Source of the DNA: Sipunculus nudus
Taxonomy: Eukaryota; Annelida; Sipuncula; Golfingiida; Sipunculidae
Direction: 5' to 3'
DNA length: 64,000 nt
NCBI GenBank assembly: GCA_026874595.1
Contig: JAPPUL010000081.1
Location: forward strand, 444,501 to 508,500
Both the position numbers and the translations under genes were made by a program. Shown in pieces: positions 36,675 to 45,941 of this stretch (the stretch's first letter is position 1; every line of letters begins with the position of its first letter). The notes under the pieces were generated by a model, which was not told where the DNA came from, ran no database searches, and saw only the letters and a list, made by a program, of their open reading frames with translations.

Positions 36675-37532
36675 CTAAAGTATTTGTAGTGACAAATCTG
36701 CAGCCTCTACATTCATTGTAAGAGAACCTATCGATATGTAGTCTACTCCTGTTTTTGCTATCTCTTCTACATTCTTTAAACTTACATTACCTGATGCCTC
36801 AAGCTCTATGGCTTTACCCTCTGAAAGCTTTACTACTTCTTCCATCTCCTCAAGTCTCATATTATCAAGTAATAACCTATTCGCTCCAAAATTAAGCCCA
36901 GCTAATGCCTCCTCTTTATTCCTTACTTCTACCTCTATAAACTTATCCCCTCCTAAATTACTACTCCTAAACAACTCTATCGCCTCCCTAACCCCTCCCG
37001 CTGCGTCTATATGATTATCTTTTATTAATACTCCATCATATAAGCCTTGTCGGTGATTTAATCCTCCTCCTGCTAAAACCGCTGCCTTACATAAACTCCT
37101 TAAACCCGGCAATGTCTTTCGGGTGTCCAATATCTTAACTTCTGTCCCCTGCACCTTATCTACGTACTCTTTCGTCTTTGTCGATATGCCCATTAGATAA
37201 CTTAGTAGGTTAAGTACTAGCCGCTCTCCTTCCAAAATCGATACTATATCTCCCTCCAACATACATAAAATATCTCCTCCCAAAACCTCAACCCCATCTA
37301 AAACCTCATCCCTTACTACCACCCCCCCGCCTAGCCGCTTATATACCTCCCTAACTACAAATATGCATGTCGTTATATACCTGCTCCCCTTTACCAATAT
37401 CTTACCTCGCCTAAATCCTCCTCGCTTACCAAATATTCCCAAAGACGTTATGTCTCCTACATCCCCCAAATCCTCTCTCAACCCACACTCTAACAATAAC
37501 TCTAAGACCTCTTTAGCAAGTTGCTCCCTCAT
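36675..37532 (-). CDS. nadC: Nicotinate-nucleotide pyrophosphorylase (quinolinate phosphoribosyltransferase)
   Basis: Converts quinolinate and PRPP to nicotinate mononucleotide. 285 residues with LLSYLMGISTKTKEYVDKV, ILDTRKTLPGLRSLCKAAVLAGGGLNHRQGLYDGVLIKDNHIDAAGG and IEVEVRNKEEALAGL, then ISIGSLTMNVEAADLSL. The Thr-Arg-Lys and His-Arg residues binding phosphate and quinolinate are present. It starts 5 bases after the mtaB stop and is followed by nadB; the three are one operon. Confidence 0.95.
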   Translation of the reverse strand: MREQLAKEVLELLLECGLREDLGDVGDITSLGIFGKRGGFRRGKILVKGSRYITTCIFVVREVYKRLGGGVVVRDEVLDGVEVLGGDILCMLEGDIVSILEGERLVLNLLSYLMGISTKTKEYVDKVQGTEVKILDTRKTLPGLRSLCKAAVLAGGGLNHRQGLYDGVLIKDNHIDAAGGVREAIELFRSSNLGGDKFIEVEVRNKEEALAGLNFGANRLLLDNMRLEEMEEVVKLSEGKAIELEASGNVSLKNVEEIAKTGVDYISIGSLTMNVEAADLSLQIL

Positions 37533-37537
37533 TTAAT

Positions 37538-38890
37538 CTATTTTACCTCTACTCCTTCTGAATACATCGCTCCTGTGTTCTTTATTAATACCACCTTAAA
37601 CCCTTTCTCCTCCCCTTCTACACTCGCATTTTTAGGATATCTTACCGGTATGTAGTACTCGGTTTGTCCTTTATAATAATCTCCTTCTTCTTGCTCTGGA
37701 AGCACCTCAAGCTCTCTACCTTCAAAGCGCTTTCTATATTCCTTATTAAATACATCTGAAAGCTCTCGTATCCTCTCGCTCCTTTTTGTCTTTACCCTCT
37801 CATCCACCATATCTCCAAGCTCCTTTGACTTTGTCCCCTCTCGTTCGGAATATTTGAACGTGTGGATATAGCTCGGTCGTACCTCCTTAAGAAAATTATA
37901 CGTCTTTTCAAACTCAGTCTCTCCCTCCACCGGAAAACCTACCATAACATCCGTTGTTATATTTATAGCCTCATCTATTTCTCGTAACCGTTTTACTGTA
38001 TTATAATAATCTTCTACCCTATAATTCCTTCCCATCGCCTCCAATACCTTATTACTTGCGCTTTGCAACGGAAGATGCATATGTTTACACATCTTATTTG
38101 ATGTGAGTAAGCCCATTAAACCCTCGTCTACCTTGTTTGGCTCTATTGACGATAAGTGTACTCTATACTCTCCTGCATAATTATTTATAAGCCCTCTTAA
38201 TAGCTCCTTTAAACCATAATCTCCATCCCTATAATCTCCTATATTTATTCCTGTTAGGATTATCTCCTTAAAGCCATATGATAACATCTTGCCAAATGCC
38301 TCATACACCTTAGAAATACTTCGGCTCCTTGCCTCACCCCGCGCCATCGGTATCTTACAATAACTACATCCCTCATTACATCCATCCTGAATCTTTAGAT
38401 AATTTCTCGTCCTTAAGGTGTCTTCTCCTAGGTAATATTCAAAATAATCATCCTCTACCCCTTCCAAATACCTTTCCATCCCTTCCCTACCCCCTTCTAC
38501 TCCCCCTTCTACTCCCCCTTCTACTCCCCCTTTTAGACTTGTCTCAACTATATTATATAAATCATACTTTTTACTGTTTGGAATTATATATAAATCTCTA
38601 TCCGTTTTATAAAGCTCCTCAAGCGCTTCCTTATCCGTTTGGGCGTAGCACCCTGTCAAAAATAACTTCGCACTCGGGTTTGCTCGCCGCACCCTATTTA
38701 CGTAGTTTCTGGTCTTTGCATCGCTTTTTAGTGTCACTGTACAACTATTTACTATATAGGCATCTGCTGCTTCTTTAAACGAGACCAATTTATAGCCGCT
38801 CCCTAGAAAGTTTGCACGCAGACTATCTGTTTCATATTGATTCAAACGGCAGCCTAAAGTACATATTGCAACGCTCTTCTCTTTTTGCAT
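37538..38890 (-). CDS. mtaB: tRNA N6-threonylcarbamoyladenosine methylthiotransferase
   Basis: Adds methylthio to t6A37 of tRNAs reading ANN codons. 450 residues: an N-terminal UPF0004 domain with three cluster cysteines (CTLGCRLNQYE, NSCTVT, TGCYAQ), the radical-SAM CNEGCSYCKIPMARG near 185, and a C-terminal TRAM-like region. CKIPxARG and NQYE point to MtaB rather than MiaB or RimO. A GGVE repeat (residues about 120-135) in the linker comes from a 12-bp tandem DNA repeat. GGGAG lies upstream of ATG 38890. First gene of the mtaB-nadC-nadB operon. Confidence 0.88.
   Translation of the reverse strand: MQKEKSVAICTLGCRLNQYETDSLRANFLGSGYKLVSFKEAADAYIVNSCTVTLKSDAKTRNYVNRVRRANPSAKLFLTGCYAQTDKEALEELYKTDRDLYIIPNSKKYDLYNIVETSLKGGVEGGVEGGVEGGREGMERYLEGVEDDYFEYYLGEDTLRTRNYLKIQDGCNEGCSYCKIPMARGEARSRSISKVYEAFGKMLSYGFKEIILTGINIGDYRDGDYGLKELLRGLINNYAGEYRVHLSSIEPNKVDEGLMGLLTSNKMCKHMHLPLQSASNKVLEAMGRNYRVEDYYNTVKRLREIDEAINITTDVMVGFPVEGETEFEKTYNFLKEVRPSYIHTFKYSEREGTKSKELGDMVDERVKTKRSERIRELSDVFNKEYRKRFEGRELEVLPEQEEGDYYKGQTEYYIPVRYPKNASVEGEEKGFKVVLIKNTGAMYSEGVEVK
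38493..38528. repeat. 12-bp tandem repeat (3 copies) inside mtaB
   Basis: CCTTCTACTCCC three times, encoding GGVE repeats on the minus strand in the linker before the radical-SAM domain; a partial unit continues on each side. Confidence 0.85.
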
Positions 38891-39060
38891 CTAATGTCTC
38901 CCTCTTAAATTTTATTACTATAAAAACTATAAAAACAAAATATTATACTATTTTTTGCATACCTTCTAATTTACATATTTTATTTTTTATGATTCAAATT
39001 ATTTAAGCTTTTTGTTACCCTTAATTTAAATACTTTATTATACATTGGAGTGCTAACAAC

Positions 39061-39600
39061 TTGCGAAAACTTAATACCACCGAGCTTAAAAGACCTTCTA
39101 TATCAGATATTAAAAATTACGATAGGTTCCCTATTTTCCCTGTCTTAGACAATATTAGAAGTATGTTTAATGTCGGTTCTGCCTTCAGAACCTCTGATGC
39201 AACCAGAATACAAAAACTATTCCTTTGTGGAATGACTGCATATCCTCCCCGAAAAGAAATTTATAAAACTGCTCTTGGCGCTGTTGATAGTGTTCCTTGG
39301 GTTTATTATAAGTCTACTAAAAATGCAATTTTAGACCTTAAAACTAAACATAATGCTTCAATATTCGTAGTCGAACAGACAGACAAAAGCATCGATTATA
39401 AAGATATTCATAATATTAACTTTCCTGTTGCTCTTGTTTTTGGTAACGAAATAATTGGCATTCAAGACGATGTCATTTCTATTGCTGATTATTCCATCTC
39501 TATCCCTATGTTTGGCATTAAGCACTCTCTTAATATTTCTGTTTCTTTTGGTATTATTGTTTATGAGTTTTTATATAAATATCTTTACACTAAAAAATAG
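39061..39600 (+). CDS. SpoU/TrmH-family RNA methyltransferase
   Basis: 179 residues of the compact SPOUT fold: PIFPVLDNIRSMFNVGSAFRTSDATRIQKLFLCGMTAYPP near 22-62, FPVALVFGNEIIGI near 121, and IPMFGIKHSLNISVSFGI near 150, the knotted SAM site. It methylates a ribose 2'-OH in tRNA or rRNA; the target cannot be told. TTG 39061 with GGAG 10 bases upstream starts MRKLNTTELKR, which is usual for this subgroup. alaC follows 43 bases later on the same strand. Confidence 0.9.
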   Translation: MRKLNTTELKRPSISDIKNYDRFPIFPVLDNIRSMFNVGSAFRTSDATRIQKLFLCGMTAYPPRKEIYKTALGAVDSVPWVYYKSTKNAILDLKTKHNASIFVVEQTDKSIDYKDIHNINFPVALVFGNEIIGIQDDVISIADYSISIPMFGIKHSLNISVSFGIIVYEFLYKYLYTKK

Positions 39601-39643
39601 TTAATAACGATAAACTACGATAAACTGTTTCTTTGAGGTTATT

Positions 39644-40837
39644 ATGTCTTTTAATATTGAGCCAGCTCAACGCCTTAAACGGCTTCCTCCATATATGTTT
39701 GGAGAACTAAATCGTCTTAAACTTGAAAAGCGGCAAAATGGTATTGACATTATTGACTTTGGCATGGGAAACCCTGACCAGCCATCCGTTAAAGCCGCCG
39801 TTGACAAACTCCAGGAAGTTATTAAAGATTCTAAGACTCATAGATATTCAGCTTCTAAAGGCATTCCTAACCTCTTAAAGGAAGTTGCTATTCGTTATGA
39901 GAAAAAGTATAATGTAAAGCTAAACCCTAATAAAGAAGTTATTGCTACCATCGGAAGTAAAGAAGGCATTTCTCATATGTCGCTTGCTTTGCTTGGGCCT
40001 GGAGAGAGTGCTCTTATTCCTTCTCCTTCCTTTCCTATACATGTTTGGAGTGTAGTTTTAGCAGGTGCCAATGTAATTACTATTCCTATTGTGCATGATA
40101 TGGACGCTTTTATGAAAAGTTTAACTGACACCGTTTATAACCTTTGGCCTAAACCTAAGGTTTTATATCTTAATTACCCTCACAATCCAACAGCCACTAC
40201 AACATCTGTTGAACTGTTTGAGGAGATTGTTAAGTTTGCAAAAAAACAGGAGTTAATTGTTATTCATGATTTTGCTTATGCTGATATAACATTTGATGGC
40301 TATAAGGCTCCGAGTTTCTTGCAGGCTAAGGGTGCTATTGACGTTGGGGTTGAGTTTACTAGTATGAGCAAAACCTTTAGTATGGCAGGATGGCGATGTG
40401 GCTTTTGTGCCGGAAATCCGCAAATTATTAGTTATCTTGCCACGATAAAAGGCTATTACGATTATGGTATATTTACTCCTATTCAGGTTGCCTCAATTAT
40501 GGCGTTGCGTTGCGATGACAATGAAGTCAACCATATTGCTAAACAGTATGCCGAAAGACGCAATATTTTAGTTGATGGCTTAAGCCGTGCTAATTGGTTT
40601 ATCGACAAACCTAAAGCTACTATGTTTGTTTGGGCCAAAATCCCTAAGCCTTTTGATAGCTTAGGTTCTTTTGAATTTGCTAAGCTACTACTCGATGAGG
40701 CTGAGGTTCTTACATCGCCTGGTGTAGGCTTTGGGGACACTGGTGAAGGCTATCTTCGCATGAGCCTTGTTGAGAATAAAGATAGAATTAGACAGGCTGT
40801 TAGGCAGATTACCAAAACTATAAATAAACATTCATAA
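39644..40837 (+). CDS. AlaC-like alanine (glutamate-pyruvate) aminotransferase
   Basis: 397 residues of fold type I class I/II aminotransferases, close to AlaC/YfdZ in RLPPYMFGELNRLKLEKRQNGIDIIDFGMGNPD. The pyridoxal-phosphate lysine is in SMSKTFSMAGWRCGF near 245, with LNYPHNPTATTTS, HDFAYADI and the terminal GYLRMSLVENKDRI binding the substrate carboxylate. It would make alanine from pyruvate, complementing Ald in the same window. GAGG is 5 bases before ATG 39644. Codons are T-ending. Confidence 0.85.
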   Translation: MSFNIEPAQRLKRLPPYMFGELNRLKLEKRQNGIDIIDFGMGNPDQPSVKAAVDKLQEVIKDSKTHRYSASKGIPNLLKEVAIRYEKKYNVKLNPNKEVIATIGSKEGISHMSLALLGPGESALIPSPSFPIHVWSVVLAGANVITIPIVHDMDAFMKSLTDTVYNLWPKPKVLYLNYPHNPTATTTSVELFEEIVKFAKKQELIVIHDFAYADITFDGYKAPSFLQAKGAIDVGVEFTSMSKTFSMAGWRCGFCAGNPQIISYLATIKGYYDYGIFTPIQVASIMALRCDDNEVNHIAKQYAERRNILVDGLSRANWFIDKPKATMFVWAKIPKPFDSLGSFEFAKLLLDEAEVLTSPGVGFGDTGEGYLRMSLVENKDRIRQAVRQITKTINKHS

Positions 40838-40998
40838 ATTTACATTAAATTACATTTATTTATAACACATCTTAATGGCTCCTAGCCTCATATAATAGGC
40901 CTCTCTTACAAAAGTAAGTCTACTTTATTCTATCTTTATTTAGATATATACGCCACCAGTCAAGCTACTACCCACTCACAAACTACATGCATATAATT

Positions 40999-41091
40999 CT
41001 ATTTCTTCTTTTTATGTCGGTTAGCTCTTCTTTTCTTCTTTCTCTTATGCTTTGCTATCTTCGCCTTTCTTTTCTTCTTTCCTGAGGGCAT
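40999..41091 (-). CDS. 30-aa basic AURKAIP1/COX24 (mS38-like) ribosomal-type protein
   Basis: Reads MPSGKKKRKAKIAKHKRKKK then RRANRHKKKK and stop, with GGAG 5 bases before the ATG. Nearly half the residues are Lys, with RANRH near the end. Very short proteins of this kind (AURKAIP1/COX24 domain) occur in Bacteroidetes and spirochaetes and are related to mitochondrial mS38, bound to the small ribosomal subunit. It sits alone in the 408-base gap between alaC and the unknown gene at 41.2 kb. The family call rests on pattern and composition, but the ribosome site and convergent-free setting support translation. Confidence 0.72.
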   Translation of the reverse strand: MPSGKKKRKAKIAKHKRKKKRRANRHKKKK

Positions 41092-41245
41092 ATCTTCTCC
41101 TTATATTTATTTTTTATAATAAGCTCCATAATAATATATATTATTCATCCCTCATAGTATAAATTTTTAACTTTTTTAAAAAACATCTTTTATCTTTTAA
41201 ATATCTTTTAAATATCTATACTATTCAATATCTATTAATATCTTT

Positions 41246-41587
41246 TCAAACATAAAACGCTATGTAACTTATATCTTTATCTATTGTCGTGAAGCATACA
41301 TAGATAGGCTGCTCTAATGGGTACTCTCTTACCAGCTTATCAAGTATAGCAAAAAACTCTTCCTTGCCTATCCCAAAATCATCTGATTCCCCTTTGTTAT
41401 TATATCTTAACTCTATTACCTCTTTAAACCCTCGCTTCTTAAGATAACTTCCCTTTACCAGTAAGTGTTTTATATTGCCCAGATTAGACTTTAGCAAGTT
41501 TATCTTTGTTTCATAATCTTTATATTTTAAGCCCTTTATAGGATTTAATAAAGACCTGAAATACTCTGTCTCATTCCCTTTACTCAC
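41246..41587 (-). CDS. Hypothetical protein, 113 aa
   Basis: Unrecognised. Small, mixed alpha/beta, with NLGNIKHLLVKGSYLKKRGFKEVIELRYNN in the middle and QPIYVCFTTIDKDISYIAFYV as a terminal beta pair. No signal peptide, membrane segment or metal motif. It starts 50 bases after the DegT gene stop on the same strand and is probably in its operon. A-ending codons support a real gene. Confidence 0.6.
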   Translation of the reverse strand: MSKGNETEYFRSLLNPIKGLKYKDYETKINLLKSNLGNIKHLLVKGSYLKKRGFKEVIELRYNNKGESDDFGIGKEEFFAILDKLVREYPLEQPIYVCFTTIDKDISYIAFYV

Positions 41588-41637
41588 CTTTTATACTCCC
41601 TTTAACCCTTTAATAACTTAATATCTTCTAATATAAG

Positions 41638-42819
41638 CTATTTATATCCCCATAATATGTCATTCACATGTTCTATTACGTAATCTACATCATAATCACT
41701 CATAGAGGGATACAACGGTAAGGACACTACCTCTTCGTATGCATTGTTTGATACCAAAAACCTATCCTCTGCATCCTTAAACTTAGACTTATAATAACTT
41801 TGTTTGTGTAAAGGTTTAAAATGTACGCTAGCTCCTATATTTCGTCCCTTAAGTTCTTCTATGAATTTATCACGCCCCATAAGCCACCTCGGTATTCTTA
41901 TTGTGAACAGGTGATTTGCATGATCTTCTTTATCCTGCAAAAAGACTATACTTTTATCTAAATAATCCCTATATCTTCTTGCTAGCTCTTTACGGCGTTT
42001 TTGCATTCTCTCAAGTTTATTTAACTGCACAAGCCCCAGTGAGGCATTAAGATTATCCATATTACATTTATAGCCTAGCTCAGTTACGTCGTAGCTCCAT
42101 GAATTATTTTCCCGATACCTATTATATGCGTCTTTACTTACTCCAAAATAGCTTAGCTTTCTTCCCTTATTTATAACCTCCTCATTACTCGATACTAATG
42201 CCCCTCCCCCTCCCATCGCCAGATTCTTCGTTACGTAAAAACTAAAACATGTATACTCTGAATAGTTACCTATACGCTTATTCATATATTTCCCGCCTAT
42301 TGCATGTGCTGCGTCTTCCACTACCTCTATTCCATAGCGAGATGATAACTTCATGAAACCTTCTATATCACATGCTCCGCCTCCAAAATGAACCAATATT
42401 ATTGCTTTTGTCCTTTCTGTTATCAGCTCTTTTGCCTTCTTAAGATCTATATTTAAACTATCTTCTTCTACATCGCATAATACCAACTTAGCACCGCACC
42501 ACTCAACTACATGTCCTGTTGCTACAAAAGTCCACGTCGGTACTATAACTTCATCTCCCCTCCCTACCCCAAGCAGCAATAATGACAAATATAATGCTGA
42601 GGTGCAGGAGTCAAGCGCCAGTACCTCTATCTTTTCTCCTCCACTCCCCTCGCTTAAATAGTTAGACAACTTCCTCTCAAACTCTTTTACCATATCCCCC
42701 GTCGTCCACCAGCCTGACCTTACTACATCCGTTATTAGACTCAACTCCTTTTTGTCTATATGAGGTCTTGCGTATAATAAAAAATCTTCTCGTATCTTTA
42801 GTCTTTGTCTTTTTGACAC
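41638..42819 (-). CDS. DegT/DnrJ/EryC1/StrS-family sugar aminotransferase
   Basis: 393 residues of the family that transaminates nucleotide-linked keto sugars for glycans. Key regions: SGWWTTGDMVKEFERKLSNYL, LALDSCTSALYLSLLLLGVGRGDEVIVPTWTFVATGHVV, VEDAAHAIGG, and FSFYVTKNLAMGGGGALVSS with the PLP Lys. GTG 42819 seems to be the start although AAGGA touches it. With the GT4 transferase and Maf protein it hints at amino-sugar glycosylation, but these genes are not clustered. The substrate is unknown. Confidence 0.9.
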   Translation of the reverse strand: MSKRQRLKIREDFLLYARPHIDKKELSLITDVVRSGWWTTGDMVKEFERKLSNYLSEGSGGEKIEVLALDSCTSALYLSLLLLGVGRGDEVIVPTWTFVATGHVVEWCGAKLVLCDVEEDSLNIDLKKAKELITERTKAIILVHFGGGACDIEGFMKLSSRYGIEVVEDAAHAIGGKYMNKRIGNYSEYTCFSFYVTKNLAMGGGGALVSSNEEVINKGRKLSYFGVSKDAYNRYRENNSWSYDVTELGYKCNMDNLNASLGLVQLNKLERMQKRRKELARRYRDYLDKSIVFLQDKEDHANHLFTIRIPRWLMGRDKFIEELKGRNIGASVHFKPLHKQSYYKSKFKDAEDRFLVSNNAYEEVVSLPLYPSMSDYDVDYVIEHVNDILWGYK

Positions 42820-42849
42820 TTCCTTAACCCCATCCTGTTTCTAGCTAGT

Positions 42850-43560
42850 TTATTTATAGCCACCAAATATATAACTCCCTACCCTGATGTGTGTTGAGCC
42901 CTCTTCTATCGCTATCTTATAATCATTACTCATACCCATTGACAAGTATTTACAAGAAGCACTCTCATCCCCAAACCTAAGTTCCAACTCATCACGTAAC
43001 TCCCTAAGCTTTTTAAACGACCTCCTAAGCACTTTCTCCTCTTTTGTTAATACTGATATTGTCATTAGTCCCACTACTAAAAGATTATCTAGCTTTGACA
43101 CCCCTAAAAATAGCTTATTAAGCCCTTCTTCTCCTATCCCAAATTTACTTCTCTCTCCCGTTGTGTTCACTTGTAGGAAAACCTTCATATCCTTTCCTTG
43201 CTTCTTGCACTCCTTTGAAAGCGCCTTTGCTGTGTGCAGGCTATCTATTGAATGTATATAAGAAAAACTCTTTACTGCATCTTGCACTTTGTTTGTTTGT
43301 AAGTGCCCTATTAAATGCCATTCCAATTCCTCTTTATATTTAAACGCTTTCGTTATCTTTGCTTTTGACTCCTTTATACGGCTTTCGCCAAATATATATT
43401 GTCCACATGCAATCGCCTCCAAAACCTCATCCTCTCCCACGTATTTTGATACCGCAATCAGCTTTATATCATGTCCTATACGATTCCTTACTTTAAGCTC
43501 CGCTATCTCTTCTTTAAGCCTTTTTAGCCTTTCTCCTATCATTATCTTTACATTACCCAT
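42850..43560 (-). CDS. YggS/PLPBP-family pyridoxal-phosphate homeostasis protein
   Basis: 236 residues: HDIKLIAVSKYVGEDEVLEAIACGQYIFGESRIKES near the PLP Lys, LEWHLIGHLQTNKVQDAVKSFSYIHSIDSL, GRS-like ERSKFGI, and LSMGMSNDYKIAIEEGSTHIRVGSYIFG at the end. These proteins bind PLP without an enzymatic step and buffer vitamin B6. The gene is upstream of the DegT aminotransferase, a PLP enzyme (30-base gap). ATG 43560 or an ATG six codons later may be the start. Confidence 0.92.
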   Translation of the reverse strand: MGNVKIMIGERLKRLKEEIAELKVRNRIGHDIKLIAVSKYVGEDEVLEAIACGQYIFGESRIKESKAKITKAFKYKEELEWHLIGHLQTNKVQDAVKSFSYIHSIDSLHTAKALSKECKKQGKDMKVFLQVNTTGERSKFGIGEEGLNKLFLGVSKLDNLLVVGLMTISVLTKEEKVLRRSFKKLRELRDELELRFGDESASCKYLSMGMSNDYKIAIEEGSTHIRVGSYIFGGYK

Positions 43561-43742
43561 ATTCCTGTATGCTCTTTATACATTAAGTTTATTCTATATC
43601 CTATAATATTATATAGAACTATAAAAGACTTGGAAAATCAGTCCTTTTTGCTTACATTAACTTTTAGCTTTGTTTTAAATTAAATTTAGTCTTATCTAAT
43701 TTATTTAAACTTATTGATTTTATCAAATGTTGATTTAGTATT

Positions 43743-45884
43743 ATGGAAATTATAAAAAAGGGCCTTATTATACCCGAAGAACAACTTGTTGCCAACAGAT
43801 TAAGTTCTTTACCTAACCTTTGGTGGTGTTTGGCTGGCGATAATAATAGATTCAGTTTCAAAAAGGGTGAAGGTACTCAAATTGACTTTATCGTGATAAA
43901 CCCTAAGGGTATTTTCCTTATCGATGCTAAGAATGTTAGCTCCATTGAGCTTACTGATGGCGATATCATTAAATTCTATACCAAGTCAAGGCAGCAGGTT
44001 AGAAAATCTAAACAACGCAATAATCCCATTGAGGACATCATTAATGAAAAGTATTTAGCTAAAGACTGGCTTAAGGCTAAAGGTATTGCTGAGTTTATGG
44101 ACTACTCTAAAAAAGATCTTAAAGTCTTTATTCATAGCTTTATTGTTCTTGCAAACGAAGATGCTATCTCTTACAAGAATTGTTCTCTTAACTCTATTAG
44201 CTATTATAACCACAAATACAAAACTTTATTACCTCTTTCTGAGCTTAATGAGAACTTCTTTAATTCCATTGCCCTGCCCTCAAACTGTAGCATACTCTCA
44301 AAAGAGGATATGTGGCTGCTTTTTAAAATATTTTACAATCCAAGCCTTTCTATCTCTCAGCTCTTTCAAGGGGCTAAGGATGACTCTGATAAACTCTTTA
44401 ACGAAAAACAGGTCTTTATCGAAAAAATACGTCTTATCGAAGAGGAGCATAATGCTATACAAAGTAAGTTAAAAGACCTTGAGGGAACTAGAAATGAGCT
44501 TATTTCTTTAAATCAATCTCAGCAATCTAAAATCCAAACTTCTGAAACTAAACTACTTGAATATAAAAGCATTATAGAAAAACTTAAACACGAAAAGGAC
44601 GCTATCGAAGAGGATAATAAAGTTTTACTTGAGATTAAAGACGATACCCTGAATTACAACAACATAAGCCTGAGCCTTGAGAATACCAGAAAACAACTTG
44701 CCCGTACCGAAAAAGAAAATAAAAAACTACAGCTTCTGGTAAAAGATAAAAGGCCTGCTTATGCTGTTAGAAAACGTTTTAAGCAATATATCCTTGCCTC
44801 CTCTTTAATCTTTTTGGCTCTAATAGCCTTTATTATATATTCTAATTTTAATAAAAACACTACCAGCTCATCACCTCTAACAAAGACCGGCTCGAATATA
44901 GCAACGATAGAACAAATATTCCCTAAAGTTAAAAACTTATTTGGAGATGATGACTTTTCAAATATTATAAGGCTTTGGGAGGCTAACTTTCCTGAAAAAA
45001 CTAATATGATATCTACCAAAGACTTTCATGTTTATGATAAGATACTTTACTATATTGGCTTTGCTTATTTGAAAAATGATGAGCCTCTTAAAGCCATTAA
45101 GTATTTTGATATGTATAGCTCAATTGTTGATAGCAAGGACAAACTAAGAGATGTATATTTTTATAGAAGCATTGCGCACATAAACACCAATACCGAACTT
45201 GATAGAGCCATATTAGACCTAAAAAAAGCTTTGCAGTTAAACAAAGAGTATTTTAATAGTGATTACAAGTGGGCAGTTCAGATAATATGGAACATTGCAA
45301 ACTGTAGTACCTTAATTCTAAAGACTAATGAAGAGAGTAAAAGACTGTATTACGCCAGGAACTTGGGTATAAAAGACTTTTACGCCCAAAGCGTTAAGCA
45401 GCTAAAACGTGGTAGAAACTTAGCATCTGCTAATAATGACATTAAAACTCAAGCAAAGTTTCAAATTGAGCTTGGACATATATATAACACTCGTAAAAAC
45501 TACAGGCGAGCTATTGAAGAATTCAAAGTAGGCATTATATTAATTGAATCAACCGGCATTAAAATAAATGAGGAGACAATAGCAACTAAAAACGCTTTAG
45601 GAAGCACATACTCAAGTATAAAGCAAAATAACCAAGCAGCAAGATATTATACAGAGGCCCTAAACGATTTAGACAAGGCTTTTGGAATAAGCATTAATCA
45701 AAAGAAGGTTTATGAGGCACAAATAAATCGTAATCTTGGTTCATTGCTAATACGAACAAAACAATATAAAAAATCATTGCCTTATCTTGAAAAAGCGCTT
45801 TCAATTGCGCGAGAACTTGATATACCGACAAAGAATTATGAAAAGAAGTATGAGGAAGGAAAGAAGTTATATGAAGCACAATGA
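43743..45884 (+). CDS. NERD-coiled coil-TM-TPR protein
   Basis: 713 residues in an unusual order. Residues 1-200 form a NERD (nuclease-related) domain: PEEQLVANRL near 11, then GEGTQIDFIVINPKGIFLIDAKN at 43-64, with Asp48 and the Asp61-x-Lys63 pair (the family has Glu-x-Lys). Residues 215-340 are a long coiled coil, 349-367 a membrane helix (YILASSLIFLALIAFIIYSNF), and about 395-713 hold TPRs (RAIEEFKVGIILIEST, KKSLPYLEKALSIARE). The NERD part would face the cytoplasm and the TPRs the periplasm, or the reverse. There is no clear ribosome site before ATG 43743. Codons switch from T/C-ending to A-ending at about 45.2 kb. Confidence 0.8.
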   Translation: MEIIKKGLIIPEEQLVANRLSSLPNLWWCLAGDNNRFSFKKGEGTQIDFIVINPKGIFLIDAKNVSSIELTDGDIIKFYTKSRQQVRKSKQRNNPIEDIINEKYLAKDWLKAKGIAEFMDYSKKDLKVFIHSFIVLANEDAISYKNCSLNSISYYNHKYKTLLPLSELNENFFNSIALPSNCSILSKEDMWLLFKIFYNPSLSISQLFQGAKDDSDKLFNEKQVFIEKIRLIEEEHNAIQSKLKDLEGTRNELISLNQSQQSKIQTSETKLLEYKSIIEKLKHEKDAIEEDNKVLLEIKDDTLNYNNISLSLENTRKQLARTEKENKKLQLLVKDKRPAYAVRKRFKQYILASSLIFLALIAFIIYSNFNKNTTSSSPLTKTGSNIATIEQIFPKVKNLFGDDDFSNIIRLWEANFPEKTNMISTKDFHVYDKILYYIGFAYLKNDEPLKAIKYFDMYSSIVDSKDKLRDVYFYRSIAHINTNTELDRAILDLKKALQLNKEYFNSDYKWAVQIIWNIANCSTLILKTNEESKRLYYARNLGIKDFYAQSVKQLKRGRNLASANNDIKTQAKFQIELGHIYNTRKNYRRAIEEFKVGIILIESTGIKINEETIATKNALGSTYSSIKQNNQAARYYTEALNDLDKAFGISINQKKVYEAQINRNLGSLLIRTKQYKKSLPYLEKALSIARELDIPTKNYEKKYEEGKKLYEAQ

Positions 45885-45941
45885 TATAAATAAAGCTTAA
45901 ATAAAGCTTAAAAATAAGATAGTATGGAGGGAAAAATAACT

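Noticed and set aside
40838-40998. Possible tRNA or terminator after alaC
   Set aside because: No cloverleaf or stable stem was found; only weak AT-rich palindromes.
45886-45912. Repeated AAATAAAGCTT as regulatory site
   Set aside because: Only two short AT-rich copies; more likely another small duplication.
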